Below, piece after piece: positions 13,401-23,527 of a stretch of 64,000 nucleotides of DNA. Position 1 is the first letter of the stretch; each line of letters opens with the position of its first letter. The position numbers and the translations under genes are program-made. Below the pieces are notes generated by a model, which saw only the letters and a list, made by a program, of their open reading frames with translations, searched no databases and had not been told where the DNA came from. The stretch lies in NCBI GenBank assembly GCA_036924285.1, contig JAYKYS010000006.1, positions 24,836,001 through 24,900,000 on the forward strand, given 5' to 3'. Source of the stretch: Asterella californica (Eukaryota > Streptophyta > Marchantiopsida > Marchantiales > Aytoniaceae).

Positions 13401-14395
13401 GCCATCACTTGATTATAGTACTCCTCATCAAAGTTCCTCGTGATCCATGCATGATGATTGATCTTCTGTTGTCAATGACATCGGATATCAACCTAGCATT
13501 GAAAAGACAGTTGGTTAGAAAGTCGAGTTCATTCACACGTCAAAGTAAAATGTACATAGCTAGGTCTTAATTCTTCCCGTATGTGACGATCGACAAGATC
13601 ATCGGAGTAGGTAAGTCCATCACTTTCCTCATGAACTCTTCATCAAAGTAGGCAACGAACCATTGTCGAAAGTGATCGCGATGGATGTAGTGAAGCTTAA
13701 TATGAATGGATTCAAGAATAAAAGATCCAGAACTCGGATCAATCCTCCGCCCATGAGTACAACTCTCGTAGCTCCTCACCCTCCACGTAAGACACTGAGA
13801 AACACTAGCGAAATACCAAGTAAAGAAAAATGTCTCACAAACCCTCGATGCACCTTCTTATACTTGGATGCAACTACAAGGACCACTAAAGTGAACACAC
13901 ACAAAATGCTGATTTGGCACGTTTCACTATCGTATGATCACTCAAACAGATAGTTGCAGTCGTGACACCCATAACATCATTCAACAAATTACACGATAAA
14001 GTTCATGAAATGTAATAAAACCACAACCTAAGTTATATGAGAATTTCACGCAAGAGTCGCACCATAATACGACACCGTGTATTTTGCTTATTGTAGTTCA
14101 TCGATATTTTTGATATGTACGTTAATCCTCAATTGATGATGAAATAAGGATTGGTTTTATTGGTTCTAGGTATAATCATTCTCTGCTCACATAAAACATG
14201 AAAATGAAGTTGACATAAATATGATAAAAAATGTTTTCTTCTATACTAAGGTAGACATGCAAAAATTTGCATGTTTGCAGCGTGTGCGGACGACTTTCAC
14301 ACAGAAAAGTGTGAAAGATAACTTTTTGATCTTTTCATTCTACAATTTTGTTGTTTTCATCGATGAATTATCTGATAACGTTTCAGACATGATTT
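10413..14395. other. Gene-free region with small repeats
   Basis: No gene recognised. At 11355-11440 there is a tandem duplication of about 44 bp (AAAGAACTYCTGGAAAGTAC..), followed at 11448-11479 by a perfect 12 bp inverted repeat (AGAAAGTCAGTT/AACTGACTTTCT). 12.0-13.3 kb reads like LTR or leader sequence in style, but I found no partner. A 70-codon minus ORF at 13567-13779 (HRDHFRQWFVAYFDEEFMRK) looks protein-like but I do not recognise it; it may be a gag remnant. Confidence 0.4.
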
Positions 14396-14860
14396 AGTGG
14401 AAAATAACTTAAAGTATTAATCTAGAATTTTTCTTGGTTTTCAAAATAAACGAGGATCTATTCAGACAAGAGTTCTAATGGTGTAACATGAGATTTCAGG
14501 TTGTTCAACTAATAGCAAGAAGCTATCGCGTACTTGAAAGAGACTGAACAGATAATGTCAATCAGTTAAGTGAAGGATCAGTTCTTGGATAGCTTATTTT
14601 TCAGGTGGAAGAAAAACTTACTGGAGTATACGGTACTGTTGGTGAAATGATCGGTTCATGGAGTTCATTTCTTGTCAAATTTTCTTTAAGTTGGAACTCC
14701 AACTTAAGCACGATACAACTGTGGACGTACCGAGTCAAAAAATGAAGAATTAACGAGATCAATCTTAGAAAAATTTATGTCAAGGTACAATCTGAATGAC
14801 TTCTTTGTCATCACAGCCGATAGCACCATGTTATCCTTGGTTATCGTGAAATATATCTAG
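14396..14860 (+). repeat. Dispersed repeat, possibly hAT-transposase derived
   Basis: Three modules in a row. P (14396-14530) recurs at about 15750-15920. Q (14570-14800) recurs at about 23270-23490, starting GGATCAGTTCTTGGATAGCT in both. R (TCTTTGTCATCACAGCC, about 14802) recurs at 15618. Across the Q/R boundary one plus frame reads ILEKFMSRYNLNDFFVITAD. The ITAD motif followed by small polar residues resembles the conserved aspartate region of hAT transposases (ITxDNAxxN). That link is weak and inferred; the frames are broken. Confidence 0.45.
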
Positions 14861-15104
14861 TGATTATTGTTGCAGCTTTTGATAGACGTCCAAGTCTCGT
14901 GGAGGTTGATTGATTCGATTTGTAAACTCGGTCTTCACATAGTCCACACGAGATGATAATGGTTAGTTATAGGTTTTGGGTTTGTATAAATTGTTTATAA
15001 TAAGAGTTGAATGTGTTGGTTTACTTCTTACTACAGCTGGAACACATGGCTTGGTTGGCGTGCACTGTAGTATATTGACATCCATCACTAATTTTCCTGC
15101 TATA

Positions 15105-15527
15105 GAATATCATACTTTCTGACGGCTCTACCACGTTCAAAGATTTTCAGAGAAGACTACAACGAGATTCCACAAGATAGTTGATACCCGATTGACTGCT
15201 TACTGATTTCAGAATATGGGAGTGGTGGAAGTCACAAGGTATTTGATGTGGCATATGACTTATTAATAAATTTGTAAGTAGAAGTTGACTGCAAATCACT
15301 TTAATCATGATAATCGCAACTTAGCACAATCAAGGATGTTTCTTGATACTTACTTCCAATGTAGTGAAACGCTATAATACTATAATAATATCATGAGGTT
15401 AAAGTTACGTATATGATAATCATTGCAGGATCAAGTAGTGGACGTTAATGTGGTTGATCATCACGTGCAACCGTTTGCTATTTGGTTCAGAGGCTCTGTT
15501 CTTGCATCTACACATGATTTTTACAAG
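15105..15527 (+). pseudogene. Actin-related protein 3 (ARP3) gene fragment
   Basis: Two exon-like blocks match the C-terminal part of ARP3, a subunit of the actin-nucleating Arp2/3 complex. Block 1 (15105-15238) reads IILSDGSTTFKDFQRRLQRD, then after a frame change HKIVDTRLTAY, corresponding to the SGGSTMFKDF..RRLQRD..KIVDAR region of plant ARP3. It ends at a GT donor (CACAAG|GTATTT). Block 2 (15429-15527) starts after ATTGCAG and reads 33 codons including VDVNVVDHHVQPFAIWF and GSVLASTHDFYK, matching the [20 protein letters not shown] region. It ends at a GT donor. Stops and an indel in block 1 break it, GG is changed to DG and FGGS to FRGS. The intron is kept, so it arose by DNA-level copying, not retroposition. 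The rest of ARP3 is absent nearby. Confidence 0.8.
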
Positions 15528-15616
15528 GTAACATGCATTCCGTCTGAGATTTATATATCTAGTTTTTAAACTTTCTGTTTGAATGGGAGCATTATTATGG
15601 TTACATACAATATGGG

Positions 15617-15920
15617 TGATGTCTTTGTCATCACAGCCAATAGCAGCAGATTATCGTCCATTCAATCTTATATTCGTGTTGAAGAAATCTATGATGAACT
15701 GTACATAATGATTAGTTATCTAGGAACGTTAGACCAAAAAGGCATCTAGATTTTATAGAGAAATTACGTAAGGTCTAAATCTAAGATTATTCTTGGTTCT
15801 CACTGTAAACAAAAATATACTAAGACAATGAGTTTTTGACTTTTTAACAGTGTAACATGAGATTGCAAGTTCTTTGGCTATCAACGAGCAGCTAGTACGT
15901 TATCGTATCATATTTTGCAT
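15617..15920 (+). repeat. Second copies of modules R and P
   Basis: R' (TCTTTGTCATCACAGCC at about 15618) and P' (about 15750-15920, with TTCTTGGTTYTCA and GTGTAACATGAGATTGCA) repeat the modules found left of the ARP3 fragment, in the same orientation. Together they bracket the ARP3 piece. Confidence 0.55.
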
Positions 15921-16928
15921 GAAGGTTGTCCAAGAAAATGCGATGTTACTGGCTGTGGAGATATAGTGTGCTGAACAAATGCAAGAAAGAGAGAAACAAC
16001 CACGAGAACAAGTTTTGCAAGATATACCATCTTCCACTTTATAAACACTTCTGTTCTTTATCTCTAAGAACGCAAATTGAGAAATAGACCTGAGTGGTAT
16101 GTAATCTCATCAAACCTCATAAAACAAGTCTCTATATCTAAGCCTGAACCGAGAACTACCAAAGCTTAGCTCAAAGCAAAGAAAACATCTCTTTGCTAAC
16201 AAAAACTTTGCACCAATATCAGACGCTTTAAATCCAAGTCAAAGCAACATCCATGTACAAGCCTTTAGCTAAAACTAGCTACTACAAGCTGTACATAACC
16301 AACTATAACTCTAACGAATCCAAAAAGATAAAAATCGTAGCGAAAAAACCAAATAAGGATTATTTGAGAATTTTCTCTTTTCACCAAACAGTCTTCATAT
16401 ATCGATTGGGTCTTCCACCTTGACTCTGTTGGCTCCAAGAACTCTCAGATCCAACTCACGACAACTCAGATATCTCTGATTTTTGATCACAAGTGACTGA
16501 ACCTCCAAAACTTAAAACCATATACGCACGTAAAACAGACCGTTCGATGTAAGATCCATCTTCTCTTGTAGATAGATTTGACAAACTTGAATCCAACGAG
16601 ACTCCAAACAAGTCATTTGGAGTTCCTTTTGCAAAACCACGTAAGAAATTTGGTCACAAGAAGTGAAAAATTGACTTAAATCATTCCCCTGTGGCTGAAC
16701 TTCACTCATCACGTTCAACACAACAATCCGATCTATGTATGATCTTCTCTAATGTAGATAAGGACTCCTTGATCGCATGGACACCAAGGAAAAGAGATTC
16801 GCTCATCGATCGTGAAGAACAACCAAACTTCAGATCATAGTCGAACGAAAATCAGACTAAGCATCTCCTTGCGAGTCAATTTCTCTCACATCTCTTAAAT
16901 CGCTCAATGAAACTATACGTTATCGATA
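15921..16928. other. Gene-free stretch
   Basis: No gene or RNA recognised. The minus ORF at 16512-16721 has no recognisable content. Confidence 0.45.
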
Positions 16929-17884
16929 TGAGAGTCTTCTTGAGAAGGGCGGAACCTTCTGGCTGTGGTATGATCGTGAAGGTTGTGATGCAACTACTCA
17001 GGGAAGCGTTGGACTTCTGGCTGTTGTTGCTTACTACAGAGGAGGCTTCAAGTCATGATATGACACTATGAACACTCATACAGGTCGATTGGATCCTCTA
17101 GTATACTCAGAAAATGAAAATCAGGGTAAAGTAGTAGTGATAAGATCAAACAGCAAACTTTAACAGTCAAGAATCAGAAACATACGATGGTTTAGGCTTC
17201 AGAACTTCTCTTACGTGTAAATGAGGTCTTATTGAGGAAACATACGAAATTTCAACTTGAGATCAAATCACAGCACCGAGATATGGACAGAAACGTTTTG
17301 AGCAGAGAAATTATGACAATTTCTGGTACCCAAACAGCTATTTCGACCTAGAACAGAGAATTGGCTCGATAACTTTCGATAATTCTTACAGGATTGGAGT
17401 CTACAGCATGCTGAACACCCCTGTGAAATTTGACCTCCAGATTGTACACAGTTCTCCATATCTCGTTCTCTGAAGTTACTGCTCTAGATTGAGAGCTTTC
17501 GAACCCCCTGTGCTTCAACGGTCGCTCTGAATTACTCAATCACTCAATTGACACGAAAATTTAGGACAGTCGTAGCCCTGCTGACAGTGAACGTGACCAA
17601 GAAGGTTTGAAGCGATTTTCTCAATTCTGTTGCGATTGACATCGAAAATCTCAAAATCAACAAAAGTGATGCAATTCTAGCACAATTCGAACTTCAATAT
17701 GCCATAACTCCTTCTTTATTGCTCCAAATCGATCAAGAATTTGACTAACAGCGACTGGCACGATGAGCCCTATCCTCTTGTGTTCTCAGATTTCAGAATG
17801 TCCTTACCTAATGCTTGAACTCCTCTTTAGACCTCTACTTCTAAGTTTAGTATTTCACTACAGACAAAAATGGACCAATGAGAT
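16929..17884 (-). repeat. 3' LTR, truncated
   Basis: Starts TGAGAGTCTTC like the right-hand LTR and follows it through to ..GGACCAATGAGA. There, the right-hand and 8 kb copies continue with GTTCATAGC, while this copy jumps into internal sequence. Many differences from the partner are C/T or G/A. Confidence 0.75.
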
Positions 17885-18213
17885 AGTAAGACATGAGGGA
17901 CTGGAATCGGCTTCAAGTCTCAAGGTACGTGAGGAACAGTGAAGATAACCATCGGAGCTATCACACTAGGATCCACACAACCGATCTCTCCAGTTGAGAA
18001 AGAAAATGCCTTACCATGGCTAACTATCATCTGCTCAAAAGCTCGTTTCTCGACTTCAATCAAGAAGCCATCCCCTCCTATCTGGAGCTGCTCGAGTGTC
18101 TCTTGAGTAAACTCGTGTCTTATCTGTTTATGATCTCTCAGTACATGCTCAGTGACTACTAACTCCATCTGCTGCTGTGAATCAACAGGTAACTGGGTCG
18201 CCACCGGTTTCAC
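17885..18213 (-). pseudogene. Start of reverse-transcriptase region, cut off
   Basis: The 97-residue minus ORF (18213-17920) reads ATQLPVDSQQQMELVVTEHV, RHEFTQETLEQLQIGGDGFL, KRAFEQMIVSHGKAFSFSTG and VDPSVIAPMVIFTVPHVP. This is the segment that precedes the palm domain in a Ty3-like pol family known from bryophytes and fungi (family recalled from memory). The ORF ends at a TGA where Trp is expected. Beyond it the frame still reads DLKPIPVPHVLL before breaking off at the LTR. The RT palm, including the YxDD box, is absent. Confidence 0.65.
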
Positions 18214-18692
18214 CTTCTTCGCTATTGTTTTGTATTTGGTGTGAAGCTCTGCTTCTTCACGAGAGCCACATCAACAGATTGCATCCTTCCATCCACTCTC
18301 CAGTCTCGGATGAGGACGAGACTGTAAGCACGAGACAATCTCCACATAGACTTTACGAGAGTGGATGGGATCACCATCCTTCTTCTCATCCGCTCCATCA
18401 ACCTATCTACATCATCCAGCCAACGAACAAAAGACTGTACACCTACAAACTCCTCGTAAACACCAGAAATCATCTCAACTTCCTTCAGAACTCCTGTACA
18501 GCGCAGATTCCTCTACTCATGTGAACTCACTCCAATCATCAAAACTGAAAATCATCAGACCAGATTTCCAACTATGTACAGTATAGCTGTTCTCAAAATC
18601 TTGAGCAACCTCTTCGTGAGCCTGATGTGATCCCACATGCTGCTAAAGCGAGATCATAGTAGTAACAAATCTATCACTCTTGCTATCTCGTC

Positions 18693-19259
18693 CTACAAGA
18701 GTGGTTTCTGAAAACCCTTGCTCCTACAGATAGGAGAATCTCTCAAAGTTTGTCGGTTTCGTTCGTGATTCGTACGAACGGTCAGAAACTGCACAGAACG
18801 TCTATCATCTGGACTACGGATCCTAGCATAGTGAGACTCGTCATCCATCACCTTGGTCTCCATTCTAACTGCAGTGATATAAGGCTGACTAAGAATCACA
18901 AGATATGAAGCTGAAGACTGCACGAAGAAGTGATGATCTACCTCCACATCACCTATCTTCACCTTCACGTTTGGACAAGCGCCGTATAACTCACCCTTCT
19001 GGTTGTTTGCAGCTCGTAGCACCCAACCATGGTTCAGTTCGATAGACTACTGACCTCTCTCGTACACCTCCCGTGACATGATGTTGATCTCAAAACCGTG
19101 ATCAACTAACGCAGCAACAGGTTCAAGGCTCTCAAGGTGAACTCGCGTAGCAGTCGTAGCACGAGCCCAGTGTCTTTTTCTGAAGTCACTATCAGTAGTT
19201 GGATTCTCGTCGCCAGCTTCATCATCATCAAACTCAGCAGTGTTGGTACCAACAACCAA
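18693..19259 (-). pseudogene. Retropepsin-like protease relic
   Basis: Two minus ORFs (19259-19047 and 19022-18693) form one domain. The first contains EPVAALVDHGFEINIMSREV: the LVDHG triad stands where retropepsins have the catalytic D(S/T)G, and is followed by the usual hydrophobic I-N-I-M strand. The second reads VLRAANNQKGELYGACPNVK, VEVDHHFFVQ and YLVILSQPYITAVRMET, the flap and C-terminal part, where most members have ILGQPY. A stop (GQ*SIEPW) separates them and several substitutions look like transitions. It would have processed the element polyprotein. Confidence 0.6.
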
Positions 19260-19292
19260 CGCTTCTTGTTGGTATTTTGTGTCATCAGCCTA

Positions 19293-20237
19293 CTAAAAAT
19301 GCATCTTTCTGAACTTTACATCATTTAGAGAAGCTCCTACAGCATCTATCATCTGACTTTCTACTTGCTTGGACATCACATGTCTCTTCCGCTGATTGAT
19401 GTCGATGATCAGCTCGTGAAACTCTATCTTCGCAATACCAAGAACCTCTCGAAGAGAAAACTCGATTTGTGTGTCAAGTATCCTCTGGTCCAAGATGCTC
19501 TTCAGATCAGTTGAAGTCTCAATATCAGCCGTCAACTTGTAAGCCGGTCCCTTCTCTTTCTCTTGGGCAGTAAACCGTCTACCAGCAATCGTTGGTTCCT
19601 GTTGGGATCTTTGCATGTCCTCCATCGGACTTGGTGCCGGTGGAGGAGCTGCAGAAGTAGACGGAATGTCTTCTGGAGGAGCTGCTCGTCTCTTTGTGAC
19701 TCTTCGTCTGTCCCCAGTCTCCTCTGGAACTCCAGTATCAAGTTCAGAGGGTTCTCATCGCATCTTTTCCTCCACTGAAGCATCTTGCCAGTGAACGTGT
19801 CTATCCACGTCCAAGAATGCTTTGATAGACGCATCGTCAACCGGATCTCTCCACCCTGTGACTCTGCGGATAGTCTCTGCTCCTCTCTTTAGTATTTCAG
19901 AAGGAACTTGAGTATTTTTCTTCTCAGCAGTCCTATTTAGCCACGTAGGACTAGAAGAAACTTCAATGTGTCCGGCATATACATCAGAATTTACCGATGA
20001 TGTCATCAATATATTTACAGTTGCAGCCGCAGTAATCTGAGATAGACTTCTCATGCCTCTTCGCCCAAACTGCATGTTCAGCGGCTCTCCAGTCGAAGAA
20101 AGGTGCAGCTTACCATTCTGATGGCGAATTACACCATCTCGTAAAGCAGCCGTAAGCTCCTGTCAATCTCCTCGAAAATGATAAGGACATCTACGAACAA
20201 GAGCACCTCCTGGACGTGCAGTAGCAGGCACCGACGT
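19293..20237 (-). pseudogene. Middle domain of the element polyprotein
   Basis: Overlapping minus frames (20075-19755, 19840-19532, 19625-19293) give a conserved order: LNMQFGRRGMRSLSQITAAA, WRDPVDDASIKAFLD, a Pro/Ala-rich linker, KEKGPAYKLTADIETSTDLK, ILDTQIEFSLREVLGIAKIE and FHELIIDINQRKRH. The last parts resemble a domain that precedes the protease in related elements. Function unknown. Several frame changes are present. Confidence 0.55.
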
Positions 20238-21144
20238 CTACTCTCTCTGCAGGCCAGCTAGCTCCATCTTCATTTCTCGCATCTGCCGAATCAGATCTTC
20301 GATCTGGTTCTGCTGTCCATGGTTCTCCGCGATCTCTGAATCGGTGCCCTTTGTGCAGGAACTGACACAACTGGCATCAAAGAAACTGCAGCCGAAACAA
20401 CATGTCTGACAGCCGGAGCCGGAGGTTGTTGTGCTTGAAGAGCAGCATGAGCTTGAGAGATCACTTCTGCAAGCGGACTCAGCGGATCGATCAGCCAACA
20501 TAAAGCATAACTTGCAGAAAAAGCTCAGTTCTCTTAGCATCTAAAGTTATTTGCTTTAGAGTTGAAAGTTGTCGGTATCTCTGATCAAACTCTCTCAGCA
20601 ACTCATTCAAGCTCATCATACGACCAGGTTGCTGCTCAACCCAGTCTAGAAACATTCTCCTAGTAACTCTTTTTGAATCTTCTTCAAAAAATTCCTCTCG
20701 AAGAGATCGCTCGAAACTCATCCAGAAACCTAGATTTCTTCTCTATACATCCCTAACTTGGTCCCGCAACTCAGGAATGACAGCTAACTCAAAATTGGCT
20801 ATCATCTCAGCATCAGTAACTCTAACCAGTTCCATCTCTCTTCGGTACTCACGCAGATATCTAGAAATATATCTTCTTTCAAATCTACCGCATCTATTCA
20901 CAATCGCTTGCAAAGCTTTTGTGGACTTCAACTCACCCCCTCCAACGATCGGATGTTGTTGGACCAAGGCCGCAAGCGTTTTCTGAATCTCAGCCGTATC
21001 AAGACCAGATGCATATGTCGCTGTAGTCGCAGGTGCTACAGAAGGTGCTGCATTAGGCGTAGATACAGCAGCCGTAGAAGTAGCAGCAGCGGCGCTCTTG
21101 CGATCCATCTTCCTCTTCCTCTTAGAACTCAACCTCACGTTCAA
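20238..21144 (-). pseudogene. Gag of the 16.9-22.4 kb element
   Basis: The first ORF (21144-20743) opens with a basic RKRKMDR, an Ala/Thr/Ser-rich stretch, then YISRYLREYRREMELV and IANFELAVIPELRDQVRDV. A different frame (20721-20491) continues with ERSLREEFFEEDSKRVTRRM, FLDWVEQQPGRMMSLNELL and FDQRYRQLSTLKQITLDAKR. A third (20540-20238) ends IEDLIRQMREMKMELAGLQ, and a Pro/Ala-rich linker lies in yet another frame over the same DNA. The order and the WVE..LLREF..L motif match the gag relic at 44-46.6 kb. Frameshifts near 20740 and 20520-20340. Confidence 0.65.
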
Positions 21145-21184
21145 TCACCCCAAGAGCTCTCAGTGGAAGCACCAGATGTCGAGA

Positions 21185-22399
21185 TGAGAGTCTTCTTGAG
21201 AAGGGCGGAACCTTCTAGCTGTGGTATGATCGTGAAGGTTGTGATACAACTACTCAGGGAAGCGCTGGGCTTTTGGATGTGGTTGCTTACTACAGAGATA
21301 GGCTTCAGGTCATGTGATACACTAGGAACACTCATACATGTCGATTGGATTCTCTAGTATACTCAGAAATGAAAATTAGGTTAAACTGGTAGTGATAAGA
21401 TCAGACAGCGAACTTTAATAATCAAGAATCAGAAACATATGATGGTTTACGCTCCAAAACTTCTCCTACATGTAAATGAGGTCCTACTGAAGACACATAC
21501 GAAATTTCAGCTTGAGATCAAATCAGAGTACCGAGATATGGACAAAAACGTTCTGAGCAGAGAAATTACGGTAATTTCTGATACCCAGACAGCTATTTCG
21601 ACCTAGAACAGAGAATTGGCTTGATAACTTTCGATGATTCATACTAGATTTGGAGTCTACAGCATGCTGAACACCCCTGTGAAATTTGATCTCCAGATTG
21701 TACACAGTTCTCCAGATCTCGTTTTCTGAAGTTGCTGCTCTAGATTGAGAGCTTTCGGACCCCCTCTGCTTCAGCGGTCGCCCTGAATTACTCACTCACT
21801 CAATTGACATGAAAATTCATAGACTGTCGTAGCCCTGCTGACAGTGAACGTGACCACGAAGGTTTGAAGCAATTTTCTCAATTCTGCTGCGATTGACACC
21901 GAAAACCCCAAAATAAACAAAAGTGATGCAATTCTGACATAATCCGAACTTCAATCTGCCATAACTCATTCTTTATTGCTCCAAATCGATCAAGAATTTG
22001 ACTAACAACGACTGGCACGACGAGCCCTATCCTCCTGTGTTCTCAGATTTCAGAATGTCCTTCCCAATTTCTCGATCTCCTCTTTAGACCTCTACTTCTC
22101 AGTTTAGTATTACACTAAAGACAAAATTGGACCAATGAGAGTTCATAGCTTCACTTCCCTGTCCTTTTGTGTCTCAAACCACGTGGTGACTTCATTTCAC
22201 ACATAGGCTTACCACGTCAAGCCCCTAAAGTGTCAGCGTAAACTTTAAACTAAATGCGAAGACATGTAAAATGACGCATAATTCTGAAAGATAACCTAAC
22301 CACGCTAGGAAGCATGCATGGGCGACATGTAAGTGCCACCCATGAGCTTGAACTCTATCATCTCGGTAAACAACCTACTAGGACTCAAAATATATAACA
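21185..22399 (-). repeat. 5' LTR, full length
   Basis: About 1215 bp, reading TGAGAGTCTT at its left end and ..TATAACA at its right (so TGTTATA..CTCTCA on the minus strand, with canonical TG/CA ends). It matches the left LTR and the solo LTR at 8.0-9.2 kb. Confidence 0.75.
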
Positions 22400-23269
22400 T
22401 TTTCCAGAATCGATTTCTCTAAGGTCTTAACTTCGCTCAGAGAGACTAACTTCAAACTGAGAGGTGAATTATTCACGATGTGAAACAATTCACATTACGA
22501 CAACGTCATCTTCAATTGCTTGAAAAACTCGGTGTTTTGATCTCGATTGATCCAATGACAAGTTTAGACTCCGGAACGGTCCCAACGGTCCGATTTTTCT
22601 TCATAAGACGTTCTCAATCCTCTTCCCTACGGCTCAGTTTCTTCCAAAATACACATCTCAATCCATCTCTTCACGAACCGTCTTAACCAGCACCTAACCT
22701 ACACAAATATGAATTCAATGACATCTTGTGTGCATGCATCGGACCTCTCAATCCTCTGAAATGTTCGTCGACAAGTTGCAGATACAAGGTAAGCTACCTC
22801 CGTACGTCAATTCACAATACGTGAAGTTTTCTCATATAATGATCAAGCAGCCCCTTTTGCACCCTTAGTATAGCACCAAGAACCGCAAATATTTGAGCAG
22901 CATCAATAAGCTAGGACTTAGCTTGATTTTTTCATCTTTCGAATCTCATAACTTTATCATTAAGCCTCAAATTAAAATAAATGAAGTGCCCATGGGAAGC
23001 TAACAAAAGAGCTCTATCACTTGGTGTAATAAAAGTGAAGGTCTAAAAATTATATAAAAAAATTATTTTTAGTCCTATAAATATTTTTGAGACGATAATG
23101 CAAAGCATCAAATTTGGATTTTCATACAGGAGTCATTCCATGACACGACAATATACATAGAAAAGATTGAACAGATATCATCAGATGGTCAACAGTAATT
23201 CTTCCACTTTGTACGCTTGAGTTATAGTGGATACGTGCTATGTAACGGGAGCAAACGTTACTGTTGGAT
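22400..23269. other. Gene-free stretch
   Basis: No gene, RNA or clear repeat recognised. The plus ORF at 22480-22686 is short and without known motifs. Confidence 0.45.
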
Positions 23270-23490
23270 CAGTTCTTGGATAGCTTACTCTTCAGATGGA
23301 AGAAACCTGACTTGAATATACGTTACTATTGGTGAAAGGATCAATTCTTAGAGTTCGTCTCTTGTCAAATTATCTTTAAGTTGGAATCCAAATCAAGCAC
23401 GATACAACCGTGTACGTACTGAGTAAAACGTGAAGAATTAACTGGATAGGTCTCAGGAGAACAAATCTGTCAAGGTACAATCATTATTTC
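23270..23490 (+). repeat. Second copy of module Q
   Basis: Aligns with 14570-14800 over its whole length. It begins GGATCAGTTCTTGGATAGCT and ends GTCAAGGTACAATC, with AAGTTGGAA..AAGCACGATACAAC between. It lies directly upstream of an unrecognised decayed coding block, as the other copy lies upstream of the ARP3 fragment. Confidence 0.6.
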
Positions 23491-23527
23491 TTCAGTCGCT
23501 TCATGCTCATTTTGTATTCAGGTTTGA

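Larger units (their letters stand above)
16929..22399 (-). mobile_element. Internally deleted LTR retrotransposon
   Basis: A minus-strand element with its 5' LTR on the right (21185-22399) and a truncated 3' LTR on the left (16929-17884). Between them lie gag, a middle domain, a retropepsin-like segment and the start of the reverse-transcriptase region. RT, RNase H and integrase are missing, as are the first 260 or so bases of the 3' LTR. One deletion joining 17884 to 17885 explains both losses. Next to the 5' LTR, the minus strand reads TGGTGCTTCCACTGAGAG (about 21157-21174), positioned as a primer-binding site. I could not name the tRNA. Flanks show no clear target duplication. The two LTRs differ at roughly one site in ten, so it is old. 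Confidence 0.75.

Noticed and set aside
8026..22399. A single large composite element using the 8 kb LTR and the 22 kb LTR as its ends
   Set aside because: The 16.9 kb LTR pairs better with the 21.2 kb LTR around one consistent internal region, and unrelated relics (Helitron, ARP3) lie between 9 and 16 kb.
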